Assembly: GCF_005047635.1 (NCBI RefSeq)
Contig: NZ_SUKC01000015.1
Location: 40,385-104,384, forward strand
Direction of reading: 5' to 3'
DNA from: Arthrobacter sp. CAU 1506
Lineage (GTDB): Bacteria > Actinomycetota > Actinomycetes > Actinomycetales > Micrococcaceae
DNA length: 64,000 bases
Position 1 is the first letter of the stretch. Each line of letters begins with the position of its first letter. The position numbers and the translations under genes are program-made. Shown one piece after another: positions 41,001-48,756 of this stretch. The notes beneath the pieces are model-generated. The model saw only the letters and a program-made list of their open reading frames with translations. It was not told where the DNA came from and did not search any database.

Positions 41001-42341
41001 TTGGATACCAGCAGGCCCCCACACGGTGAACGCCAGCGTAAGGCTCTATTGGCGGAGATTGTGGCGGGAGGCGACACTGCCGAGAAGCATTACCTAGAAA
41101 TCAAACGGCAGCTGGATTTCTCATCAAAGGAAGAAACCACAAAGATAGCCAAGTTCATACTGGGCGCTGCCAACCGTCTTCCGGCGACTGCGGAGCGGCA
41201 CTATGGCGGTCATGCAGTCATGGTTATTGGGGCAGAGCAGGGTGGCTTGCCAGGGGTTCCCGCAGGGACGGAAGTTCTGGACATTGAGCAGAAGATCAAC
41301 AAGTTTCTACTTCCGGGCGGCCCGCAATGGGAGCTGGAACGCGCTCCAGCGGACACTCCGGGCCAGGAGGTCCTTTTCATTCTGGTAGACCCTCCCCAAG
41401 ACGGTGACCCCATCTATCTTTGCCGTGCTAACTTCCAGGGAAGCAAGGTTAATCTCAGCAACGGCGACATTTACGTCAGGGCGCAGGGGCAGACGAGGAA
41501 AGCCACGGCTCCTGAAATTGACGACCTCATGACCCGCGCCGGTAAAAAATCCCTGCCCGTGCCGGAACTCACGGTGACGTTGGAGGGAGGCGCCCACCAT
41601 CTCGACCTGACGCCGGAACGGCTGAATCAATTTATCGTCAGCAACGTTGAAAAAGCGAGAACCGAGCATCTCTCACCTACCACTTCAGCGGCGGCTCAGG
41701 GGGGCCCGCTTCTCGCGGGGTTGAACGCGCAGATCCTGCTGGGGTTGGACCCATCTTCGCTGTCGCCGGAGGCTTTCGAGCGGCAAGCCCTCGAATGGGA
41801 AAATCAGATCCGCGCCGAATGGCAGGAGACCCTCGGAAGAATCGCCGGGGCGGCGCTACCGGGGCTGGTTATCGAGCTGGGAAACCGCCAGTCCACCTTC
41901 TTGGAAGCGGTCCGCTTCGACCTGAGACTCAAAGAGGCGTATGGGGTGAATACCGAGGACGCCGACGATGTCACCCCTAAGAAACTCTTCCCTCCGGTCA
42001 TAGTGAAACGCAGTCCGTTTGACCATGGTTTGGGATTTTCGCCGTCTCATCACAACAGCATCAGCTCCACATTGTCGCGGTACCCCCTGAAGTGGAAGAA
42101 CGTCGGCGAAAATCTGCACATCACCATCGAGTTGGATCAGCTTCGACCCGGAACGCCTTGGGCCAGTGACGGCGACGATTTCGTTGTAATCTCCCGGCAC
42201 AACGTCTCCACGCTGTCGGGTACCTGGCGAGCCACCATCCGCGGCCACCATCAAGCTTTTGATGGTGCTGTTTCTTTGCCTGTGCGTGCGGACCATAATA
42301 TCCAGACCCTCTACCGGCAGTTGGACGATAAAGCGCAATGA
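41001..42341 (+). CDS. AlbA_2/Schlafen-type putative DNA- or RNA-binding protein, paralogue of the 53404-54765 gene
   Basis: 446 aa from TTG 41001, which lies 7 bp after AGAAAGGAA; upstream codons look non-coding. The N-terminal 170 residues contain KHYLEIKRQLDFSSKEETTK and IAKFILGAANRLP, the shape of AlbA_2 (Schlafen-like) domains, then HAVMVIGAEQGG and FILVDPPQDGDPIYLC. The C-terminal half is unassigned. The minus-strand gene at 53404 has the same order of segments (YLEVKSSLDL, KFLLGAANRRP, YAVMIIGAQ, QPPQDGQPIF). Such proteins often sit in defence loci. It lies just inside the left attachment site. Confidence 0.65.
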   Translation: MDTSRPPHGERQRKALLAEIVAGGDTAEKHYLEIKRQLDFSSKEETTKIAKFILGAANRLPATAERHYGGHAVMVIGAEQGGLPGVPAGTEVLDIEQKINKFLLPGGPQWELERAPADTPGQEVLFILVDPPQDGDPIYLCRANFQGSKVNLSNGDIYVRAQGQTRKATAPEIDDLMTRAGKKSLPVPELTVTLEGGAHHLDLTPERLNQFIVSNVEKARTEHLSPTTSAAAQGGPLLAGLNAQILLGLDPSSLSPEAFERQALEWENQIRAEWQETLGRIAGAALPGLVIELGNRQSTFLEAVRFDLRLKEAYGVNTEDADDVTPKKLFPPVIVKRSPFDHGLGFSPSHHNSISSTLSRYPLKWKNVGENLHITIELDQLRPGTPWASDGDDFVVISRHNVSTLSGTWRATIRGHHQAFDGAVSLPVRADHNIQTLYRQLDDKAQ

Positions 42342-42379
42342 CTATTGCCGCCCTCGAACCTGGGCTCTCGGTCATAGAT

Positions 42380-43141
42380 TCAGTTCGCTCCTAAGTAAGC
42401 CGCCATGGGAGCAGCAGCCAACTCGTCGGCGGCCCCTTCGGCTTTGAGAATGTCGGCAACTGTAGCCGTAAGCACTATCGCGGCGAGTTTATGCGCCTCC
42501 AAATTGAGGTCAACATGTGGAGGCTGGCCCGAACCCATCGTGTCGTCACCACCAGTTGGTGCGTAGCTACCAGCTAAGAAGCCCGTGGCGTGAGACCACT
42601 TCGAGTCTTCCCTCCACAGGCGGTAAACCATCCAGAGGTTCCTACCGGCGTTCTTGACAGCTTTGGTAAGGAGTCTCGCTCCCTCTTTGATCAGTTTGTC
42701 TTCGGAGACATCTAGGAAGAAGGCCTCCATTTCGCCGACATCAATGTTCGACGGCAGGTCGTTTTTTCACATATATTCGTCGGTTTTGGCTTCATTAGTG
42801 CGATCGTGGTGAAGCATCGTGTCAGCCGCCTTTGCGCGATCATCCTGCGGCATGTCTCCGAGCCAGAGCATCCGGATGGTCAGTTCCCAGAACGCGCGCC
42901 GGTTTGGAGCAGCCGCATGCCCCATTTGCGAGGCTGTGAGTGTCGCGATGACCCGGCTCTGTTCGAAGGCTGCAGCACGCAACCAGCCGACAGCGAACTG
43001 ACTGACTCGGGTCACAGGTACCATACCGAGGTCGACCGCGAGGACAGCTTCCGCCGCACGCAGGGTGTCACTGGCGCTCTTCAGGTATTCAGGATGCTCA
43101 CGCTTCGATTGACGCTGTTTTCTCGCCCTACTGCCGCTCAT
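42380..43141 (-). pseudogene. DUF5677-like protein interrupted by one in-frame stop
   Basis: One reading frame runs from ATG 43141 to 42380 but contains a single TGA at 42767-42769. The N-terminal part has VGWLRAAAFEQSRVIATL and AFWELTIRMLWLGDMP, as in DUF5677 proteins. The part after the stop (MEAFFLDVSEDKLIKEGARL) continues the same frame without a new ribosome site. A point mutation or recoding would explain it; a pseudogene is the simplest reading. It lies on the opposite strand to its neighbours. Confidence 0.6.
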
Positions 43142-43267
43142 GGCATCACTATATCCATGGCTTATTCGATAGCTAATTGGCCGGTGCATCCAGCTTTTCT
43201 GCCTCTGAAACGGTCCTTTTGCGTGAGGGTCCCGCCGGCGCTATTAAGTGCCAGATATGATCCGGGA

Positions 43268-43930
43268 ATGACTCAATTAGATCTCCTCGTGAAGGCCATC
43301 GCTAAGGATCTCGGCGATCCCTCGGAGTGGAGTGCGCCGGTGGAATTTCACGACTCCCTCGCGCTTTGCGCCTTGAACTCCGCCTATTCCCTGCGCGCGA
43401 CCTCGGCCGCAGCGACGAAGGTCCTTGCCCGCTACCGTGCGTCTCGCCCGACGGCGGACACCGACAGTGGCACAGACCTGATGAAGGCCATGGACAGCGC
43501 AGGTGGCCCGGCAGACTTTGCCCGTGACATCCTGCGCAACGAAAGCAAGCTCCCTGGCACAAACCGCTTGCGACCCGAGGGAATTTACGAGGGACTCGCC
43601 CGGCTCGCAGCCTTGGACCCCGCAGTAACGAGCACAGAACACCTCCGAGCCGCCGCGACCAACAGAAGTACCTCCGCAAGGACGGCATGGCTATCAGTCA
43701 AAGGCTTTGGCCCGCTTGCCTGGTCATACCTGATCATGAATGCAGGTGTCAGTACTGAAACAAAACCAGATGTGATGGTGCAGCGTTACCTAGCCCGCGC
43801 TCTGGGTGATGACAAAAGACTTACTACCGCAGAAACACGACAGCTCCTCCAGCTGGCGGCGACTGAGCTCACTGTTGAGCCCCGGAACTTGGACCGGGCA
43901 ATATGGCGACACGAGAGTCCGGCGAAGTAG
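43268..43930 (+). CDS. HhH-GPD-superfamily-like protein, 220 aa
   Basis: The start is ATG 43268, with GGGA upstream; the frame is open further left but overlaps the opposite-strand gene. Residues near 150 read LSVKGFGPLAWSYLIMNAGV then KPDVMVQRYLARALG, which resembles the helix-hairpin-helix and the following Asp of HhH-GPD DNA glycosylases. No iron-sulfur Cys cluster is visible. It could be a DNA repair or defence protein of the element. It is not assigned to a named family. Confidence 0.6.
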   Translation: MTQLDLLVKAIAKDLGDPSEWSAPVEFHDSLALCALNSAYSLRATSAAATKVLARYRASRPTADTDSGTDLMKAMDSAGGPADFARDILRNESKLPGTNRLRPEGIYEGLARLAALDPAVTSTEHLRAAATNRSTSARTAWLSVKGFGPLAWSYLIMNAGVSTETKPDVMVQRYLARALGDDKRLTTAETRQLLQLAATELTVEPRNLDRAIWRHESPAK

Positions 43931-44019
43931 TCACCCGATAAGACCGCCATTTACTGCCGAAGGGCACAGTTCCAATGGTCGCTTTGAAACTCGATAGTGA
44001 TAGTACATCCATTGATTGT

Positions 44020-45174
44020 TTAGGGACGCGTCGCCATTTGTCGCTGCCCGTCGTCACCGGCTACGTCAAAAATCTGCTTGGGTTGTAATTGCTCATGACG
44101 TTGTCGCCCGAGGGCGTCCACGACGTTGTCCAGGTCATCGGGGAACAGCGCGGCGTAGGTGTCCAAGGTGACCTTGGCCGACTTGTGCCCGAGCATCCTC
44201 TGGATGACTTTCACGTTGGCCCCGGCGCTGATCGCGAGCGACGCAGCCGTATGCCGCAGGTCATGGGGGGTGACTCGCCGGAAGGTCTTATCGCCGGCCT
44301 GAGCGCGCTTCACCGCCCCCGCGAACCAACCGGAAACGGCATTGCCGGGCCGGAGGAAGCCGCCCGCCTCGGAGTTCCAAAGACGGTCTTCCTGTCCTTT
44401 CCCCGAGCATGCAGCCGCCACGGCAGCGTCGAGGAAATCCGGGTATGCGATTGTGCGTCTCTCGTGGTTTTTGACTCTACCCAGAACGGCCTTTCCATTG
44501 ACCTCGGCTACGGCTTCGCGGATGTTAACTCTTCGTTTCATTGGGGCCACGTTTCGCACCCGCAGCGCTGTCGCCTCCCCCCACCGCAGGCCTGTGTAGG
44601 CAAGGAAACGCACAAGGTCGGGGTGACGCGATGTAAGGGCCAGCGCCTCGACCTGGGTATGCGACAGAAACACCTCATCGGGGATTGGCTTCTTTTTGAT
44701 TGTGAGGTCTCGCGCCGGGTTCTTCGTGATTCTGTTGTCTTCGACGGCGTGGTCGAGGATGCCGGCTAGGAGGTCACGAACGCGGGCAACAGTCGTGTGA
44801 GAGCGCTTCTCGCCCAGCTCGTTCAGCCATACCTGCACTTCGCGCTTGGTGATTGCCCCGACCGCGTAGCTGCCCCACTTTGGCTTGACGTGAATGCGCC
44901 AGGCGCTTTCGACCGAGTGGTAGCTCGATGCTGTGATCTTGGGCTTGTGCTGTTCGAGCCATTGGACGCCCAGTTCCGAGATGGTGGCTTTTGCGTCGGT
45001 GCGATTGACGTAGGCACCTTTGAGTTTCGACACTTCCACAGTTGCTAGGTGGGCTTCGGCATCGCGCTTCAGCTTAAATCCCCGTTCGTGCCCGCGGGTG
45101 CCGTCAGGTTTCGTGTACCAAACTTCGTACAGCCTGCCCTTTGTTTTAGTGCCGTAGGCCTTGACTGTGCCCAT
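44020..45174 (-). CDS. int: tyrosine recombinase/integrase
   Basis: 384 aa from ATG 45174; the longer frame start is not used because GGGGGCGAT precedes this ATG. An AP2-like arm-binding N-terminus (LYEVWYTKPDGTRGHE), a core-binding domain, and a catalytic domain are present. Catalytic residues are Arg in TGLRWGE, His/Arg in TPHDLRHTAAS, His in LGHKS and Tyr in TLDTYAAL. It would act at the tRNA 3' end 3.3 kb away. It is divergent from the excisionase-like gene. Confidence 0.92.
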   Translation of the reverse strand: MGTVKAYGTKTKGRLYEVWYTKPDGTRGHERGFKLKRDAEAHLATVEVSKLKGAYVNRTDAKATISELGVQWLEQHKPKITASSYHSVESAWRIHVKPKWGSYAVGAITKREVQVWLNELGEKRSHTTVARVRDLLAGILDHAVEDNRITKNPARDLTIKKKPIPDEVFLSHTQVEALALTSRHPDLVRFLAYTGLRWGEATALRVRNVAPMKRRVNIREAVAEVNGKAVLGRVKNHERRTIAYPDFLDAAVAAACSGKGQEDRLWNSEAGGFLRPGNAVSGWFAGAVKRAQAGDKTFRRVTPHDLRHTAASLAISAGANVKVIQRMLGHKSAKVTLDTYAALFPDDLDNVVDALGRQRHEQLQPKQIFDVAGDDGQRQMATRP

Positions 45175-45337
45175 ATCGCCCCCGTGGGTATGCCTTCTAT
45201 TGATCAATTGTGAGTATATGTGTCCGAGTGTGTGTATCATGTTCGTAAGTCCTGAATTCATGAAAAGGGGCCCAGAGTCAAAAGGCTCGTTGTCGAGTTG
45301 GATACGCCAAGCAACCGCTAATGGGTTCGGCTACAGG

Positions 45338-45372
45338 TCCTCTCGAAAGCATCGCTTTCGAGAGGATTTTTT
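45338..45372 (+). promoter_or_regulatory. perfect hairpin with U-run sequestering the Shine-Dalgarno of the excisionase-like gene
   Basis: TCCTCTCGAAAGC (45338-45350) and GCTTTCGAGAGGA (45354-45366) are perfect 13-bp arms with a 3-base loop. Six T follow and the ATG comes immediately after (45373). The only ribosome site for that ATG, GAGAGGA, lies in the 3' arm. It can work as an intrinsic terminator or as a translational block. Confidence 0.8.
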
Positions 45373-45663
45373 ATGTCGGCATCCACCGCCGTCAGCACGG
45401 CATTGCTTGACTCGTTGGTCCCACCCATCAGCGCTCCGCTGCTCGTCCCGCCCATCAGCACTCCGCTGCTTGACTCGCTCGTCGCTCCCGCAACCTTGGC
45501 CGAGCGACTTGGCACGACGGAGCGGAGCTTGAGCGAGTGGCGCATCAAGGGCCGTGGTCCCAAGTTCATCCGCGTGGGCCGAAGCGTTCGCTACCGCCCG
45601 GAGGCCGTCGACGCCTGGTTGCTCAGCCGGGAGTATGCAAGCACCTCTGAGGAGGTGCGCTAA
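45373..45663 (+). CDS. excisionase-like helix-turn-helix (MerR/HTH_17 type) protein
   Basis: 96 aa. The C-terminal part has TLAERLGTTERSLSEWRIKG then GPKFIRVGRSVRYRPEAVDA, the HTH_17 excisionase domain. The N-terminal 35 residues are a repetitive leader (PISAPLLVPPISTPLLDSL) encoded by a short tandem DNA repeat. Its stop overlaps the primase start (TAATG). Expression is probably limited by the hairpin at 45338. It would promote excision or regulate replication. Confidence 0.75.
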   Translation: MSASTAVSTALLDSLVPPISAPLLVPPISTPLLDSLVAPATLAERLGTTERSLSEWRIKGRGPKFIRVGRSVRYRPEAVDAWLLSREYASTSEEVR

Positions 45664-47420
45664 TGGGAACTGTTGAGATCGACGAGTCGGGTGATTCCAA
45701 ACAGCCCACCGAAGAAACTTCCGATTTTCCCCTTGCTTCCTCTCAGACCTCGGGAGAGCACGGTCCGCGCGGGAGAGGGGGCGTCCTGACGAGCAAACAA
45801 GAAAACGATCCAAGCGGGAATGGCACTGAGACAGCGAAGACGTTTGATGGCGTCGAAAGCAACCTTGCAGCAATTGAACTCGAATGGCAGGCAGAGTGGC
45901 TACGACTTCAAGCGAAACAGCACCGCCTCCAGATGCGCATCGCATACGAGTTGGCCGCGGACGCCCAGTTGCAGCTGATGCATGTCACCGGACTTGGCTG
46001 GTTCGAGTATGACGGCGCCCGCTGGATTGTGGACACCGGCGACAAAGCGGCAAGAAACGCTGTCATGGCGACGATCCGTCGTCTTGCGGCGGACGCCATT
46101 AGCGACAAGGACCTACTCGGCGATCTGGTGAAGTCGCAGACCGCAAGCGGCGCGAGGGGGGTACTGGAGCTTACCGCAAGCATGCCGGGCATCGCTGTAA
46201 AAGCATCCGAGCTGGACGCCGATCCATATATGCTGAACACTCCTACCGGCACGCTCAATCTCAAGACCTTCGAGTTACGTCCGCACAACCCGGTGGATCG
46301 CCTCACCAAGATCACCCGTGGGGCATATGACAAGTCGGCGGGCTGCGATAAATGGGAAACGTTCTTGGAACGGGTTCTGCCGGACGCCGAGGTGCGCGCA
46401 TATGTCCAGCGGTTCTCCGGGCTGTCCCTCGTGGGCAGACAACTCGAGCACATTCTGGTCATCCTGACCGGCACCGGCCGGAACGGCAAGGGTGTCACGT
46501 ACGAGTCCATCGGATATGCGCTCGGCGACTACACGCATTTCGCGCCGTCGACCCTATTCGAGCAGACCAAAGCCAACGCGAACGGGGCAAGTCCGGCACT
46601 GTTCGACCTGCGCGGCGCACGGTTCGTAGCGCTGTCGGAGACGGAGAAGACAGCGCGGATTGCCTCGGCCCTACTGAAGAGCCTGACGGGCGGCGACCCG
46701 GTCACTGCGCGGAAGCTCTACGGGGATCCGATCACTTTCCTCGCATCGTGGCTCATTCTTCTAGTGACGAATCACCTCCCCACACTCCCGGCGAACGATC
46801 CGGCCGTGATGGAGCGCGTCCGCGTGGTTCCGTTCGATGTCTACATCCCGGACCACGAGCGCGACAGGCAGCTCACGGTCAAGCTGGAGGAGGAAGCCGA
46901 CGGCATCCTGACGTGGGCCGTGCAAGGCCTGGCCGACTACTGGGAGCACGGTCTCAACGAGCCTGATGCGGTGAAGGTAGCCACGAACGACTACGCCGCT
47001 GCGCAGGACAACGTGTCACGCTTCATTGAGGCGATATGCACGGAGACACCGGCCAACGGCGGCTCTACCACCAAGGAATTGCACGACGCATACACCGAGT
47101 GGTCGATCGCCGACGGGATTTTCCGTGAGCACAGACTGGGACGTACCGACTTCGGCCGTGCACTCGACAAACTCGGATTCAATGCTGTGAAGAAGAGCCG
47201 CGGAATGGTGCGTGAGGGCCTCGAAGTGGAAGCCGCCGGTGGCGTTGTGGTGATTACTTCGCCCACTGCTCCCGACTCGGCTCCCTCCGCGCCGGCCCGG
47301 CCCACTTCTACGAGTCCGGCCACAAGTAGCGGCGCAGTGCCCGTGGCCGCACCCACACAGGACCCGAGTATGTGGGACGGATGGGAAGCGGAGCCTACGG
47401 ACCAAACGTGGGTCGGGTGA
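45663..47420 (+). CDS. D5/P4-type primase-helicase (phage/plasmid replication)
   Basis: 585 aa. The N-terminal 60 residues are Ser/Glu-rich and variable. The helicase domain has Walker A LTGTGRNGKGVTYE near residue 270, Walker B-like GARFVALSETEK, and the sensor LLVTNHLPTLPANDPAVMER. This is the P4-alpha/D5 N-helicase arrangement of small elements. GAGGAGGTG lies 4 bp before the ATG. It would drive autonomous replication of the excised circle. Confidence 0.85.
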   Translation: MGTVEIDESGDSKQPTEETSDFPLASSQTSGEHGPRGRGGVLTSKQENDPSGNGTETAKTFDGVESNLAAIELEWQAEWLRLQAKQHRLQMRIAYELAADAQLQLMHVTGLGWFEYDGARWIVDTGDKAARNAVMATIRRLAADAISDKDLLGDLVKSQTASGARGVLELTASMPGIAVKASELDADPYMLNTPTGTLNLKTFELRPHNPVDRLTKITRGAYDKSAGCDKWETFLERVLPDAEVRAYVQRFSGLSLVGRQLEHILVILTGTGRNGKGVTYESIGYALGDYTHFAPSTLFEQTKANANGASPALFDLRGARFVALSETEKTARIASALLKSLTGGDPVTARKLYGDPITFLASWLILLVTNHLPTLPANDPAVMERVRVVPFDVYIPDHERDRQLTVKLEEEADGILTWAVQGLADYWEHGLNEPDAVKVATNDYAAAQDNVSRFIEAICTETPANGGSTTKELHDAYTEWSIADGIFREHRLGRTDFGRALDKLGFNAVKKSRGMVREGLEVEAAGGVVVITSPTAPDSAPSAPARPTSTSPATSSGAVPVAAPTQDPSMWDGWEAEPTDQTWVG

Positions 47421-47528
47421 CCCACTTGGACAGACAGAATGCAGGCGCCTGCTCCGCCCATCCGCACGCAGGCGGATCGTGCTACTTGGCCACAGCCCCA
47501 TCTACAGAAACAGGAAAGTGAGGATCAC

Positions 47529-47873
47529 ATGTTGAGTGAACACTACGACGTCCAGGGGACGCTGCCGGAGCGTTCAGAGACAGCCCACCTAGCGACTCTG
47601 AACCCAGCCTCGAGCGTTTCGCCCGTCTCGGCAAAGCGACGTCGGCCGAAGACCGAGAAGGAGCTTTACGCGGAGGCCACGGAGCGCGCCAAGTCGCTCA
47701 AGGAAAAGCTTCTGGCACGGCGATCGAAGAACCGCGATCAGTTCATCGAAGACTTGTATCGCAAGTTCAGGGTCGAGGCCATCGACGGCGACCTTGACGA
47801 TGCCGATCGGTTGAGTGAGCTGCGCTCACTGCTAGGCCGGCAGCTGAGTTCCGGTTCGCAGGAGCTGCGCTGA
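47529..47873 (+). CDS. small charged helical protein of the mobilisation region
   Basis: 114 aa from ATG 47529, with GGAAAGTGAGG upstream. The C-terminal 70 residues are strongly charged helix (KELYAEATERAKSLKEKLLA). It lies between the primase-helicase and a candidate oriT, so it may be a relaxosome accessory or replication-control protein. No family is recognised. Confidence 0.55.
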   Translation: MLSEHYDVQGTLPERSETAHLATLNPASSVSPVSAKRRRPKTEKELYAEATERAKSLKEKLLARRSKNRDQFIEDLYRKFRVEAIDGDLDDADRLSELRSLLGRQLSSGSQELR

Positions 47874-48023
47874 TGCGGCGGTTCGTCCCACTGCGAAGCT
47901 TGCGCCCGCTGCCCGGTTGGGCGGGGCGCCGCCGTTGCTGGGGGCGGATCGAAGGAGGGGGCACAGCCCACTCCTCGCAAGCAAAGGACAGGATGAGAAG
48001 CGCCAGCGACGAGTCCTGCCCGG

Positions 48024-48067
48024 CCCGACTGTGCGTTCGAGCGAAGCGAGGAACGTATACGGTCGGG
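48024..48067. other. candidate oriT inverted repeat
   Basis: The imperfect palindrome CCCGAC (48024-48029) ... GTTC (48035-48038) ... GAAC (48051-48054) ... GTCGGG (48062-48067) lies in the 280-bp gap before the mobC-like gene. The usual position of oriT is directly upstream of mobC/relaxase. No nic site is proven. Confidence 0.4.
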
Positions 48068-48153
48068 TTGCTTGCCAGTCGGTTGTCACCTGGGGGTATC
48101 AGCCTTGAGTCAACGACACAGATCCGCAGGCAACAGCCGACTTGGAGGGCCCA

Positions 48154-48756
48154 GTGAGCGAGGAACGAGCGAACAGCAGGCGCCCGACCAGCGAGGCGTC
48201 TGTAGCGCCAGCGGAGGATGCCTCGCTTCCGTCGGTGAGCCGTCGCGCACGCGACGGCGAGAGGGACGAGGTGCGCAGCACATCGGGCCCGGGCGCGAGC
48301 GAGGTCGTCACGGTGCGGATGCACCGCGACGGGATTGCCGCGCTTACCGAGGTGCAGCGACACCTCGGTGGCAGCAGGTCGGACGGCGTGCGCGAGGCCG
48401 TGCAAATCGTCGCGGAAGCGCTGTCGGATGCGGCGTCGATCGATGCGGCTGAGAAGTCGTTGGTGAAGCGGCTCGCGGCCCGCAGACCGATCGTGGTCGA
48501 AGCCGACGAGAGCGTACTCGCCGATGTCCGCGAAGCGTTGCGCGAGGTCGCTGACCGATACTCGCGGCAGGCGTTTCTGTTCCAGAAGCTCGGAAACAAC
48601 TGGAACCAGATCGCTAAGGTCGCAAACTCCGGAGGCCGCGTCGATCCGGACGCGCTTCGTGGAGTCGAGCGCGCCCTCGACCGACTCGCCTCGGTGATGG
48701 AACGTGACGCAAAGCGGGATGCGACGGTAACGGTGAAGCTGCGGGAGGTCCTCTGA
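48154..48756 (+). CDS. MobC-like relaxosome accessory protein
   Basis: 200 aa from GTG 48154, 5 bp after GGAGG. A disordered Arg/Ser-rich N-terminus is followed by a RHH-like segment (VTVRMHRDGIAALTEVQ) and the MobC signature QKLGNNWNQIAKVANSGGRV. It binds near oriT and helps the relaxase to nick. Its stop overlaps the relaxase start (TGATG). Confidence 0.8.
   Translation: MSEERANSRRPTSEASVAPAEDASLPSVSRRARDGERDEVRSTSGPGASEVVTVRMHRDGIAALTEVQRHLGGSRSDGVREAVQIVAEALSDAASIDAAEKSLVKRLAARRPIVVEADESVLADVREALREVADRYSRQAFLFQKLGNNWNQIAKVANSGGRVDPDALRGVERALDRLASVMERDAKRDATVTVKLREVL

Noticed and set aside
47873..48157. Open frame overlapping the end of the 114-aa gene
   Set aside because: The product is Arg/Ser-rich without folded segments and the region fits a non-coding oriT better.
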